Part shown: positions 1 through 10,944 of the stretch, piece by piece
Layout of the letters: each line of letters opens with the position of its first letter
Numbering within the stretch: position 1 is the stretch's first letter
DNA from: Leishmania martiniquensis
Taxonomy: Eukaryota; Euglenozoa; Kinetoplastea; Trypanosomatida; Trypanosomatidae
Length of the DNA stretch: 64,000 nucleotides
Assembly: GCF_017916325.1 (NCBI RefSeq)
Contig: NC_090171.1
Span: forward strand, 2,574,501-2,638,500
Direction: 5' to 3'
Translations under genes and position numbers: made by a program
The notes under the pieces: model-generated
The model's input: only the letters and a program-made list of their open reading frames with translations
Told to the model about the DNA's origin: nothing
Database searches by the model: none

Positions 1-3000
1 TGCCGCGGCAAGCTCGTCAAAGCCGTGGCAGGGGTGCGAGCCGTGACGGTACGCCATTTTTTTTGCTGCCGGAGATACACGTCGGGGAGCGGCGGTAGCG
101 GCAGAAAGGCAATGAGCGAAAAAGAGAAGCGTATACAAACACTCTCTCTCTGTGGCACACCGTTACAGACGTGCAACAATATGTCCGCTTCTATGGCGCG
201 TCAGGTGCGAGAAGGAGCACCGCAACAGCCGAATAAACGCCGAAGAGCAAAAGAGAATCCTCCACACGGCAGAGCGTCTCCGACTACCACGAGCGTGAAT
301 GGGGGAGGCGAGGCAACGACTGTGACTCGGGTGTGTATACGTGTGTGTGTGCGTGTGTGCGACGACACCTTCGCGAGCCGAGAGGAAAGATGAAGAGAGA
401 ATTCGGTTCGGCGCACGTGAGGTGAGAGGAGGCGGAGCGGAACACGCAAAGAGAGCGAGAGAAAGAGGAAAGGGGAAACGGGAAGAGGCGACGCTCACAC
501 TGGCGCACGAAGAGAAAAGACGTAAAGAGATGAAGGAGGAAGGGGAAAGGGGGAAAAGGGGGCACGACGTTTGCGCTGGTGCCTGAGCCCGAAAGAAAGA
601 GTGTGTGAGTGTGTTCTATGAAGATCGATTAGAAAAAAGGAAAAGCGAACGAAGAAAGTTTCTCGCTGACCGTGGGGCTCGCCTTCTCAGACGTGTGGCA
701 AACGCAGAAAGCAAAAAAAAAGAAGACACACACACACGCACAGGCGTGAGTCCGACGCTGACGAACACCACAATGTCGCCGAGACACAGTGGAGATTGAG
801 GGGCAGACGGCGAGTGAGAGGTGGGGTTGATGTCACATGCCTCTTGTTCCCTCCCTCCACAGACCTCTCGTGCTAGCTCCCACCTTGCAGCTAATCGGCT
901 CCTTAGCAGAGGCGCGCGTGTATGTGTTATCGGAGGGAGGCTATACGGCACGCGCGTGTATTCCTCTCTTCTCTCACGATCCTCTGCTCAGTTTGAAGCG
1001 CGCCACTGCTGTTTTCCCGTCAGTCGCTCGTATTATGTGTACGTGTGTGTTGATGTATGCGCTACCTCTCTCTCTCTGATCAGCGGCGCGTGAGTTAGAA
1101 GCCTCGTTGCGTGTCTCGATAACAGGTCTATGTGAGGAGCCGGAGAAGACGGATTCGGAGGCTGAGCAGCGGGGAGGAGAGCGGGCGGCGCCGAACAGAG
1201 AAAGGGCGAAAAGCGACTCGCCGACACACAGACACGTTCCCGAAGAGATGAGGACGCAAGAGCACCCTACCGCTCTGCGTTCCCAGGTGATAACTGGGCG
1301 AGTGATGTATACCAAAGGCGCTCGTCTGCTGCCTCTGTCTTCTTTGGTCTTCCTTTCCTGTGCGTCCCTCGTGCGAGTCTCGGTCAATTCTATTCACTTT
1401 CTCTTGCTCTGTGCGCGCGCGCGTACTCGTGGTGCTGTCGACGGCAGATGATCGAGTAGGACCACAAGCAAGGCAAATAGAGGCACTAATGCACCACAAT
1501 GCGAACCAGAGATAAAGTCTGGCGAAGGACCCTGAGTCAAGCGGGAAAACTCAACGGAGGAGCGCAGCAGAGAGGTGTACCCGAGGCCTTGTGCGTGTTT
1601 TCGTAGGGCCTGGCGAGGCGGATGATTGGATGCGAAGGAGAGAGGTGGGGCGGACGGCACAGAGAAGAAACACTCCTGAGAAAAAAAAACGAGGAAAAAA
1701 TACGTGGAAAGGGAGTGAGGGATCTCTATCAGTTGGCTTCTTCTTGACGTTATAATGATTTTATGGTGCGGGGTCAGAGCGTGCTTCTTGCTTTATGGGT
1801 ATCTCTTGTCACCGATGGCAGGGGGTCTCTGAGGTCGCGGCTTGTGTGTGTGTGTGTGGCTGGAGGGGGGGCAGCGGCGCTCGCGCCTACCTCTCTCAGG
1901 GCCGGTTCGTATCTGTCTGTGTGCTCCGATGTTCAGTCGCCTTCGTCGAATGCGAGGTCTTCACGACGGCGTGGCCGCAGAGAGACGGAAGAACAGGCGA
2001 GCTCCGAAAGGTCAACAAAGAAGGCGGTAAGAGTCACCGTGGATGCCAGCGAACGTGAACGATACACACAGCCGAGATTGCTTGATACCACTCCCTACGC
2101 AGGTTGAGCGCGCGTGGTCGTGTGCCGAGAAGGTGGCCGCAGATGCAGCAAAGGAAATAGATGGAAAGGGAGAGAAAAAGGCGGCGAAGAAATATGTGAC
2201 CGGTGAGAGCACGTTGAGTGCAGGCATCCATCGAAACAACGGCAGCTGCCTCACCCTATGTGCATGAATGTGTGGGATGGCCGAAGAGGCTGCGAACGCA
2301 TAGCAGGAGCGGGTCGCACGACGTGTCGCGGTGTTCCATGAGCCACGGCTGCCAAAGCGTCTGCACTGAGCAGCAGACGAGAGCCATGTTGAAGGGCAAG
2401 AGGCCTCTTCTGCAGTCTTCCTTCACGACCAACTTCGAAGTCGCCTCACAAAACATGCGCGCGCACCAGCCTCCCCGCAGGCAACGCCGGGCGGCCGGGC
2501 AGTGACATTTCCGGTGCACCGTTGCGGCTTATCTGCTGTACGGTGTGACATCCACTCTCTCCTCAATGGGGGGGGGGCAGAGCAAGCGAGATACCGAGCA
2601 CAATAGTGCGCCCATCAACACGATTCCTGCTCCTCTGACACCCCGCCGTTCTGTCTCCTGCTGCTGCAAAATGGTGCATGACTTCTGTGACACAAGCCGT
2701 TGCGTACTTGCGGAACCGCTTGTTTCCTTCGCGGGAGTCCGTGTGTAGGTGCCTCGCCCTGCACGCAACGAGGCCGACATGTCATCACCCGCTCGGTTGT
2801 GCGCCACTGAAAACAGAGAACGTCACACGCACGTGCACACACAAAGGCAGAACCACTCTCACCTCGGCAATGCCGCCGCGAAATCACCATTCACGACCTC
2901 GCGGAGTGGCCTCTCACCAAAGCAGCTACTCCTCGGTGCGTGCTTGGTGGGGCTACCGTTTAAGCGAAAGCTTCCGATTCCAAGCCCTCGCAGCCGCGCT

Positions 3001-3057
3001 GCTGTGTGCAAGTGTGTGTGTGTGTGTGTTGGGGGGGGAGTCTACTGCCTCTGCCTC
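1..3057. other. Noncoding spacer, left edge
   Basis: I see no credible gene on either strand. The stretch is GC-rich and purine-biased on the + strand, with simple repeats such as (TG)n near 331-358 and 1840-1860 and an 18-nt or longer (GT)n run near 3011-3030. Open frames here are short, low in complexity and biased by the repeats. It probably holds the 3'UTR of the carrier gene that ends at 3058, plus intergenic sequence towards a gene left of the window. Confidence 0.6.
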
Positions 3058-4167
3058 TCACAGTTGTTGCCTGCAGCTGGCAGCGGACGTTGACTTGCTG
3101 GATACCTGCGTAATGTCGGAGAACTGCTTTGCGCCTTCGTAAGTGAAGCCAAACGAGCACCCGCCGACTACACCCACCAAAAGATTTCCACCTAGCCCCT
3201 TCCACAGCGCACGCACCCCTTCGTTCTTCAGCACCTCTTTCACGATGTGGAGCAGCGGGAAGCGCACCCCTTCGACACGCTTGCTTACCTGCAAGCGCAA
3301 ACGCAGCACGTAAAAGGGGTTCATGACCACACCAATCACCATACTCGCGGCCGCGCCGACCCCAGCGTTCACCAGCACGTTGTCGGTCGCAGAGGTGCAG
3401 CAGAGCGGCAGCGACCGCTGTATAGACTCAGGCAACACGACAGAGAGCCGCGTGCCAATCGCCGGGGCTGCGCCGTAGACGAGGCGCTTAAAGGACTCGT
3501 ACACAAACCACCACGCCCCGGTGAGGGGGGCCACCACCAACGTCAGCAGCGTTCCACGAAACAGGCAGCCCACTCCTTGCTCGCGCACCAGCGTCATGGT
3601 GGTTCGAGCGGCGGACATATAGTTGTGCTCACTAGAGTAGGAGCTGCCCGCCACCATCTGCACCTGCGAGACTACCGCAAAGGGGTTGAAGACGGGAGTT
3701 GATCCCAGGTCGGCCAGCAGGCCTGCACCAAAGCTGCGCCACTCTCGCTCCTGCAGTGGAAGCTTCTCCTTCCAATACTCTACGAGAAAGTAGTAGACGA
3801 GCTCGCTAAGCACAGTGCCCGAGATGGCTGCTCCTGCACCCCGGTACAGGCCCCGGACGCCATGTAACTGCCGAACCTCCTGTAGCACCGTGGTAGCGGA
3901 CACGCGAGTCGTACAGCACTGCTGCCGAGCAATGACAAGGAAGATTGGCTGCCCAAGCAGGCTGTAGGTGAATGAGGTGGCGCCGAAAATCATCATTAGC
4001 TTTAAAGGGTCAACATCCGACCAGGAGCGCGTCACGGCGGAGGTGATGGGCGGCGGTGGTAGCTCGAGCGTGTTGTGCAGACGTGGCGCTGTACTCATCT
4101 CCAGCAGGATATCCCTCGGCGAGGGCTGTGGGGTGGTATCTGAGGCGTCCGCATTGGAAGAACGCAT
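3058..4167 (-). CDS. Mitochondrial carrier (SLC25) fold protein with degenerate signatures
   Basis: This 369-residue protein has the three-repeat SLC25 fold: each roughly 100-residue repeat has a Pro-containing first helix and a G-x-x-x-LYRG/LFRG/LWKG-type second half (about residues 104-110, 198-204, 318-324). Carriers normally have P-x-[DE]-x-x-[KR] at the end of each odd helix. Here the three sites read P74-I-F, P162-F-A and P284-F-Y, so all three acidic positions are lost. That loss is typical of non-transporting or outer-membrane relatives such as MTCH and SLC25A46, so substrate transport should not be assumed. The start chosen is the ATG at 4167; the frame continues upstream, and a second in-frame ATG at 4098 (Met24) is also possible because no AG lies between the nearest pyrimidine tract and 4167. 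It is the last gene of the unit inside the window. Confidence 0.8.
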   Translation of the reverse strand: MRSSNADASDTTPQPSPRDILLEMSTAPRLHNTLELPPPPITSAVTRSWSDVDPLKLMMIFGATSFTYSLLGQPIFLVIARQQCCTTRVSATTVLQEVRQLHGVRGLYRGAGAAISGTVLSELVYYFLVEYWKEKLPLQEREWRSFGAGLLADLGSTPVFNPFAVVSQVQMVAGSSYSSEHNYMSAARTTMTLVREQGVGCLFRGTLLTLVVAPLTGAWWFVYESFKRLVYGAAPAIGTRLSVVLPESIQRSLPLCCTSATDNVLVNAGVGAAASMVIGVVMNPFYVLRLRLQVSKRVEGVRFPLLHIVKEVLKNEGVRALWKGLGGNLLVGVVGGCSFGFTYEGAKQFSDITQVSSKSTSAASCRQQL

Positions 4168-6037
4168 CGAGGGAGGGCCAGAGAACGAGTGATAGAAGGG
4201 GTTCGAACACAAGAGGAATGAGAGAGGGAGGGAGAGCAGCTGGCGCAAACGCTTTCGCGGCAGCGCGGCAATCTTCTCACCCCCCCCCACCGCCTCCGTG
4301 AACAGTCGCGCCCACGCCAAGGCAGTGCGTGGCCGACAAACGAAAGAAGACACAAAAGATAGCGTATGCTGCGCGGATGTATCGCCCTCTCCGCTCCACA
4401 CCCACGCGACCTCACTTCAAACTGCCCGCGTCAGGATACGAAGAAATGAGATGAGCAACGGGAAGTTTTGGGGCACAGCGCGCTGGCGAGAGGGAGAGAG
4501 AGAAGCAGCCACTACTCGACAGAAAACGCTCAGGAAAAAGCGGAAGAGGTGCAGTGGCTGACGCAGGTCCGCAGCCTCTTCCCGCTTTCACTGCTACAAG
4601 ATAGGAAGCTTATGCCTTTTCGCGTTCGCCAGCGCCACTGGAGTTGGGTCACCCGCAGGAGAGCGAGATAAGTTTTGCAAACAAAAAGCGCTCGTCGGCG
4701 TGATTTCCACGGGATGAACCGATAGGAGAGAGGCAAAGATGAGGAGGCGGGCGCAAACTGCAGCCCAGGAAACAAATGGGGTCGCGCCGCAGTGGAGAGG
4801 AGGATGAAGAAGAAAAAAGGGCGAGCGCACACACTTTTCGGGCACAGCGTGAGTGTCAATGTCTACGGCTTCGTCCCGTGTGTTTTCCTCCTTTTTTTTA
4901 GTTGATTCGGGCCGTAGGTGTGAGAAGGCAGGAAGGATGCGCGCCGCTCTTGTCGCGCGCATGTGCACGTGCACAAGGGCCGTTTTCCCTTCGCGATCCC
5001 AGCAGAGTGTTTCTGGAACTCTACTGGTCCCCTCGGCGGCCACTCAAGCTGCTCCTTTGCACGCCCTTGTGTCCTCGCTGCCGTTGAGCTAGACCGCGCG
5101 ATGCGGTGATGGAGAGGCGGGAGAGGCGGCAGATACGCTTACCTGGATGCGAACCGTACATGAACGATGCATAAGGACGACTGGTGCGGCAGCGGAGGTG
5201 CATCGAAGCCGCGGAACCCCAGTGCAATCGCCCCAGACTGACTTCGTGGGGCGCAGTGGGCGAGAAATGGAGCCGTGGCCCCCCCACTGTGCGGTTCAAT
5301 CACTCTTCTTTATGCTTGTGCCCGAGCGGCCCCCACCGCACCACTGAAAAGGCGTATGTCGGCGTGTACGCGTGCGTGTGTGAGCCTGCTGGGGACCTCA
5401 GGGGTGCTATCGGCAGCGGCGGCGACACACAGTCGAGACGCACAAGACGCTGTGGTGTCAGAGGGTATGCAGGCAAAGGATTGGTTTCGAGGGGCTTCCC
5501 CGAGAAAAGCGCAACAAGCCAACTGCGCCGACGTCGTAGAGGCTCGGGGAGACGCGCCTGCCCGCAAGTTGGTTAACTGATGACAAGGCAGGCGGCGTGG
5601 TGGGTGTGGTGTGACGTTCGTGACAACGGGAGGAAAGAAGGAGCAGACGATTAAAGAAGGTAGCTGAGGCGCCGAAAAGAGGGAGCGCGCGGGTGACAAT
5701 GGACCAAAGACGGCGGAGAGTGAGAGGGAGAGGGGCGGTGCTGCGTAGACGGGCACGGCGAGAGCCATAGGCACGCACGCACGCGGCAGTGTACGAGCAG
5801 CGCTTATAGGAGGGATAAAACTGGCGTTTGCTTCGCCTCAACCGCATCGGTTTTTTTTTTCAATGTCTCCCTCGACCGCAGCCTCCTCCTCCCCCCTCCC
5901 CAAATGTGGATAGGCTGACGGGGGGGGAGGAGGAGGCTGCGGTCGCTGGTGAGGATACTGACGGAAGCCGCCACGCCTGGCGCCAGTGGGAGAGGGTGCG
6001 CACGCACACTCACGCACGGCCGACGGCCGTGAGCCGG
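4168..6037. other. Noncoding spacer with hairpin
   Basis: No gene is seen. A purine tract at about 4205-4237 (pyrimidine tract on the minus strand) is a likely processing signal for the carrier mRNA. The right part, next to the stop of the membrane protein at 6038, holds the long inverted repeat at 5873-5945, which is listed separately. Confidence 0.6.
5873..5945. repeat. 24-bp perfect inverted repeat (hairpin) in a 3'UTR
   Basis: Positions 5873-5896 are the exact reverse complement of 5922-5945, with a 25-nt loop. One arm is C-rich with CCT steps and the other starts with a G run followed by AGG steps. In the minus-strand transcript it lies about 93 nt after the stop codon of the membrane protein, so the mRNA 3'UTR would carry a very stable GC-rich stem-loop. 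Confidence 0.9.
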
Positions 6038-7261
6038 CTACAAAACGATAAGGTCTGCAGTGACGCCACTGCCGCTGCCAAAGATTACCCAGTCAAATCG
6101 GCGGTGGTAAAGTGCGGCGGCACCGGCGACGGAGAGCAGCCAGGTGACCCAGATGAGCAGCCCCTGCACGGCCGACGGGATGGAGCCGATGGACATGAAA
6201 CATGACATCACACAAGTCGCCACTACCACTGCCATGGCACATCGACTGATCCCCTCCAACGTCTCCGCTGTGGCTGTGCGCCAACGCCACGCAAAGACAA
6301 AAAGACCGAGGAACAGCGCAGCTGTGATGGCGTGGAGAGCTACCGATGAGAGCAACGTTGTCGCCAACGCCGACACCTTCAGGGCCCATACCAACAGCTC
6401 GCAGAAGAAGCCGTCGACGCGGGGTTCGAGGGCGTAATACGGCACGTCCTCTCCGCCAAGCAGCCGAAGAAAGCCGATGCCCACGTCGAGGCCGACAAAC
6501 GAGGCCGCGATAAACAGCCAGGCAACGACGCCGGCAAGCCAGTGGGCGCCGCTGCCGCAGGTGTATGGAGGAGAGGTGGCAGTGTAGCTCGCGTGCGTCC
6601 CATCACATGGCAGGAGGCGGCCGGCGCAGAAGAGCACCATTAGCAGCAATATGAGAGGGAACCAGGAGCTGAGCCGAATCCATCTGGACAGCCGGTTCTC
6701 TGGCGCGCGTACGTAAAAAGGGTTGTAGCCCTTGGCGGGGAGCAGGACAACCCCGTAGAGGGCCCCCAGCACCGCCGCGCAAATCAAAATGCCGAGACAG
6801 AGGGCGAAGACGGGCCCGCCAAGTGTGCCGGGCAGGCCGAGCATCGCGAAGGCGTAGAGGTTTCCCTTCGCCGTGTAGTGTGTGAAAATGAGGAGATACA
6901 GTGGGTGGCCAATGGCGACAACAGCCAGCGTCTGCACTGCAATCCACGACTGGAACGTAGTGGGAAGCAATCGTGTCACGGTCGCCGAGACGCGCTCGTG
7001 GCGATAATGGCCCACTTCGATAAACACAAAGGGAGCGATTCGCCTAAGGAGGCTGGCTATCAGGACGCACAGCACCACAACCGCGAGTATGGCATTCACA
7101 GCACGCGGGTGGACGCGGTTGGCACAGAGCATTATTACCACATACACGACAAACGCGAAGACCTGCAGCACTAACGGCGCCACGCTCTGGACATAGCGGA
7201 AGACCGGCGCCCGCACCGCGGCGATCACCGGCTTGTCAGGAGGCACACCGTCGAACGTCAT
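6038..7261 (-). CDS. Conserved polytopic membrane protein, unknown function
   Basis: A 407-residue protein starting at an ATG at 7261, with roughly ten strongly hydrophobic segments spread over its length (for example about residues 28-46, 54-70, 105-128, 140-175, 196-214, 240-262, 285-320, 340-395). Short polar loops carry a few Arg/His residues, and one loop (about residues 218-238) has two Cys that could pair. I see no catalytic motif and cannot assign a family. It could be a transporter, a channel or an ER/Golgi multispanning protein. Base composition matches its neighbours. The 3'UTR carries an unusual perfect hairpin. Confidence 0.75.
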   Translation of the reverse strand: MTFDGVPPDKPVIAAVRAPVFRYVQSVAPLVLQVFAFVVYVVIMLCANRVHPRAVNAILAVVVLCVLIASLLRRIAPFVFIEVGHYRHERVSATVTRLLPTTFQSWIAVQTLAVVAIGHPLYLLIFTHYTAKGNLYAFAMLGLPGTLGGPVFALCLGILICAAVLGALYGVVLLPAKGYNPFYVRAPENRLSRWIRLSSWFPLILLLMVLFCAGRLLPCDGTHASYTATSPPYTCGSGAHWLAGVVAWLFIAASFVGLDVGIGFLRLLGGEDVPYYALEPRVDGFFCELLVWALKVSALATTLLSSVALHAITAALFLGLFVFAWRWRTATAETLEGISRCAMAVVVATCVMSCFMSIGSIPSAVQGLLIWVTWLLSVAGAAALYHRRFDWVIFGSGSGVTADLIVL

Positions 7262-8158
7262 TATAGTTCACGCGTCGCCGAGCACTTGGCGGTCTCGCAA
7301 GGCGATGGGACGCAGAGGCGTGTTGTTTTACGTTTGAGAAGGACGCCGGAGGAGAAAGGTACCTGAAGAATCCGGTGTACGTGTCGGCGTATGTGCGGAT
7401 AGACGTGTATGGGTGGGCGTCCAAGCACGGATGCCAATGCCCGTTGCGCCACGATTACCCGATAGCACTCCTTTTGAATTTCAGATGCGACGAAACAGCC
7501 GAGAGGGAGACACGACACGTAGAGAGAAGTGATAAGAAGGTGCGAGGGGGGGCTTTAAGCATCATACGCAAGAGCTGTACGTCAGAGCGAGCGCAGAAGA
7601 GATCGTCGGCAGAAAAAGAGGACTTCGCTCCCATCTTGTACGCCCTCCCCTTATAGGGATCAGCGGATGCACTGCACAGGTTAGCAGGAAGAAAGAAAGG
7701 GAGGCATGGCGGCTGCTACAACGGACAGAAGCCCCTGCGCGGCCAAACGAAGCGCTCCATCACCCACGATTTCGCTCACTCTGAAGGGTGTGAATATTCG
7801 GTAGGGGCAACGCGAAGAGATGCTACGCCAGCCACGGAATCAGTTGAGTTGCCCCCGTCGCTGCGCTGTGACCTGTGGCATACGCATATAGCAACAAAGA
7901 AAAGCATACGTTCACGCCAACGCTTCGAGAAGTCCGCGCTTTCAACGTCGGCGTATCGCCACGGTAGCGGTATAGGCCACGTGCCGGCTAAGGAGGCCGA
8001 AACAATGCCAGAGGGGAGGAAGGGGTAAGGGAGTCGCCCTTGAAGGAGCAACACAGCCAAAGCAGAAAGGCACTGCCAGAACGCCTCTTCGCCAATCGTC
8101 CACTACTCCTGCTCTTCCGTCCCCCCTCCCCCACTGCACGGGTGTGGTTCCCTCTTCC
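7262..8158. other. Noncoding spacer
   Basis: I see no gene, RNA gene or dispersed repeat. It spans the 5' region of the membrane protein and the 3'UTR of the Z-alpha protein. Confidence 0.5.
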
Positions 8159-8719
8159 CTATCGCCACACGTACGTCCCCACAGGGGTGGCCGCGCGCTC
8201 CAGCACCCCTGCCTCACGCAGCCGCCTGAACGCTGAAGGGGCACTGCGCTGGTACTGCACAGGCAGCTCCATGATGTAGTAGTGGATGTCCTTGCCTGGC
8301 ACCGCCTGCACGAGACGTACGATGGCGCTCTCCAGCTCAGTAGCACTCGGGCGGCAAACGGACGCAAGAGTGTCGGCAGACGTCTCGGGCGCTGAAGCCG
8401 CCGGCTGGGCATTCTGGAGCAATGACAAATCCTCCTCGTCAGCGTTGTGGTGCCGCACCCGATGTCGCCTCGGATTTGAAAACAGCGGGTACCAGCGTGG
8501 CGCCGCATCCCTGCCGTCGGCGCGGTCGATGTCTACTTTTCCATTGCGCTTCAGAACGCCCCAAAGAAGGTGGTTTAGCTGCATCGCATTGCCCTCGCCG
8601 AAGTAGCGGTTCGCGTAGTAAGCAGCCGTCATGCCAGGATCGCTGCGGACCGTCTGTAGCACACTGCCGGGGGTCAGCGGACGTTCGACCCCTAGAAACA
8701 GAACAGCGCCGCGCCGCAT
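8159..8719 (-). CDS. RBP7910: Two-domain Z-alpha (Z-nucleic-acid-binding) protein, RBP7910-like
   Basis: A 186-residue protein starting at an ATG at 8719. Residues about 14-79 fit the winged-helix Z-alpha domain: a recognition helix with N49 and W53 (positions of Asn173 and Tyr177 in human ADAR1), then G60 and a beta-wing ending with P74 and W76 (ADAR1 Pro193 and Trp195). Residues about 128-186 form a second, more divergent copy: W185 is kept, but the Asn and Tyr positions are P161 and R165. The linker is acidic, then Ala/Ser-rich. T. brucei RBP7910 is a mitochondrial RNA-binding protein with two such domains, linked to RNA editing and processing. Its gene, as I recall it, sits beside the phosphoglycerate mutase gene, as here. 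The domain call comes from motifs and the orthology from synteny, both from memory. Confidence 0.75.
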   Translation of the reverse strand: MRRGAVLFLGVERPLTPGSVLQTVRSDPGMTAAYYANRYFGEGNAMQLNHLLWGVLKRNGKVDIDRADGRDAAPRWYPLFSNPRRHRVRHHNADEEDLSLLQNAQPAASAPETSADTLASVCRPSATELESAIVRLVQAVPGKDIHYYIMELPVQYQRSAPSAFRRLREAGVLERAATPVGTYVWR

Positions 8720-10350
8720 GGTGATAAGGCACGCACGCGTGAGAAGAAAGGCTCACGGCGAGATGAAATACGAATCGTAAAAGACTGTGTATGTGCGCCC
8801 GCCGCCTAGTTGAAAACGCAATGCGGCAGAGATCAGTCGTGGGTGCAACGTGGAAGAAAAGCGCCCCTTCACACACAAGACCCAGCGGCGGCTGTGCTCT
8901 CGAGGTAAAGGTGCCGAGAAAGAGAGAGAAAGAGAGAGGGAGACGTCCAATAACGAGGGATGCGTACAAGTGATCTCACGAGACGAACGCCATGGAATGA
9001 GTACGTGGCATGCGCTGCCCATGCACCGGATACAGAACCGCGGGTTTGAATCCCTAATTGAAGAGGCACTTCTGCTGCAGGCGGCGTGGCAACCGTAACA
9101 GACAGGACAGCATTAGCGCACCTCGTCTTCAGCTACTTTGTCACCCAAGATCGACAAGCTCCACGCCGTCTCAACTACGGCGTCTTGCACATGCTGGGGA
9201 GGGGGAGGAGGTAGCAGCCGATCACAGCAGGAGAAAGTGTCCCCACCTCTTTCTCCGCGGAGGCCGAAGCCATGAAGAGCGTTCGCCCTCCGCCTTGCGG
9301 ATTTCGCCACTTCGCGTTCAGCGTGCACAAACGCCTTTTTGTGTGTGTGCCCGTGTATGGATGGTGCGCTAATCGCCTGCACAAGAAGCAGGCACGCTGC
9401 AGCACACCGACGACCCCCCTCGACGCGCCCAAGGACACACCCCCTTCTCTCTACCCAGCAGGCCATCGAGGCTAATCCCCACCACAAACACGCTGCCATT
9501 GGCGAGGATTAGGGAAGACAAAGAGAACGGGAAAAAAAGCGACTGGCTGAGAGGTGTGTGTGTGTCTCTGTGAGGGGGGAGGGTGCAGGGAGGGAGGAAA
9601 GGGCCGCGAGGCAGGAGACGCTCGCGTATAGCGTCGTCGGCAGCGGCTACACAGCAAAATAGCCTAACAAAACAACGGAAGAGCTACCACAGCCGCACTC
9701 CGACGGAAGAACCTTTCTATCCGGGCAGCGGCGCGTATGTGTCGGCCCGGCCATTGGGAGAGCATCCGTAGGGGTGGAGGAGGGGGGCGACATGCGGCGA
9801 GAATAGCCGAACAAAAAAGGCGTCCCAGAGGGCGAGGGCGAGAGAGAGGGATGGGGAGGATACCACACCTCCACGCCCCATATCGCGAGGAGAAAAAAAA
9901 AGAATCTATGCCACACGCACTTGGACTCTACCAAATCAAACACACCCCACACTCGCATACGTTCAGGCGTCAGGGGAAACGACTGAGCGTCAGCCTATTA
10001 TGGGCGCAACCCCAACAGCATGCGAGGATGGCGGTAGAATGACCGTCGACCCTCAAACCGGCAACACTCACTAGAGAGCACACCCGCATACCTAAAAGCA
10101 GATACTTGTTCATTGACCGGTATACGAGCGCCAGTCGCACACACATATATACACACACAAGGGTCAAAAGAAAAAACGCTGACACCCCGAGTATCTAAGC
10201 GGCGGATGAAGCACTACTCACCGCTATCCGTGCGCAAGAAAAGAGAAGAGGAATGGTGGCTGAAGAGACGAAAGATAGCTGTGGAAGGGAGATTCGGGTA
10301 GGCGTCCCCCGCCCCTCGCGTCCCTCACTGTCCCTTTGTGAAGCCGCTCT
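8720..10350. other. Noncoding spacer
   Basis: No credible gene is seen. It contains short GT/CA runs (about 9550-9566) and G-rich stretches (about 9575-9600, 9780-9795). A tRNA-like T-loop sequence near 9036-9050 does not fold into a tRNA. Confidence 0.5.
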
Positions 10351-10944
10351 TCAGCGCCGAGCTGGGTTCGCACGTTTGATTTGCTCCGTGACCAAGTCAA
10401 GTCGTGCACGGGTCGCGCTGTAGCGATACTGCGCCTGCTCACGAACGACCTCAGGTGGGGAGGCGCGAAAGGGCAGCACCAACACACTGACTAACTTATA
10501 CTCCAAATTTTCCACAAACTCTAAGTTCGCAGTGCCATCGTCACCGAGGAGCAGCGCCGCGATGAAGCGGCCGGGCTCTCGGATGCAACGGTTGAACATC
10601 TTCAACAGCGTCATCAGGAACTCTGAAAACTCGCACACGAGGTTTTGATCCTCGCGCAGCCGCAGAAATCCCTGGTCATTGATGATGCAGGTGTAATGGA
10701 AGAAGATGTCAGACTCGGTTATCACTTCAATGCGAAGACTGGCCAAGTTGCGCTCCTCGCCATTGGTGAGCACCTTGATCTTCATCGGCTCCAGGGAGCC
10801 GGTAGACGACTGCCCCGCTCGCAGGGCGCGTAGTTCGCATGGAACTTCGCGATCGTAGACTAGACGCGAGCCATCCGCTAGAGATGGGTCTGCCTGCTGT
10901 ATCGCTATGAAGTCCTGCTCAAGCTGCGATAGAAGATCCGCCAT
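10351..10944 (-). CDS. SAS6L: SAS6-like protein (SAS6L)
   Basis: A 197-residue protein from the ATG at 10944; the open frame extends upstream but that part is compositionally noncoding. Residues about 28-162 match the SAS-6 N-terminal globular domain: a first beta strand, then an LRIEV strand (70-74), an FFHYTCII strand (81-88), an acidic loop, a long helix with a CEFSEFL-type motif (104-110) and a final LEYKLVSVLVLPF strand (147-159). A short charged helix (about 164-190) follows. Full SAS-6 has a long coiled coil for cartwheel assembly; the short length and near absence of that coil point to SAS6L, found at the conoid of Apicomplexa and near the basal plate of trypanosome flagella. The assignment rests on remembered family features. 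Confidence 0.75.
   Translation of the reverse strand: MADLLSQLEQDFIAIQQADPSLADGSRLVYDREVPCELRALRAGQSSTGSLEPMKIKVLTNGEERNLASLRIEVITESDIFFHYTCIINDQGFLRLREDQNLVCEFSEFLMTLLKMFNRCIREPGRFIAALLLGDDGTANLEFVENLEYKLVSVLVLPFRASPPEVVREQAQYRYSATRARLDLVTEQIKRANPARR

Noticed and set aside
9030..9052. tRNA-like T-loop (GGGTTTGAATCCC)
   Set aside because: Only three pairs can form in the T-stem and no acceptor, D or anticodon arms fit at the right spacing.
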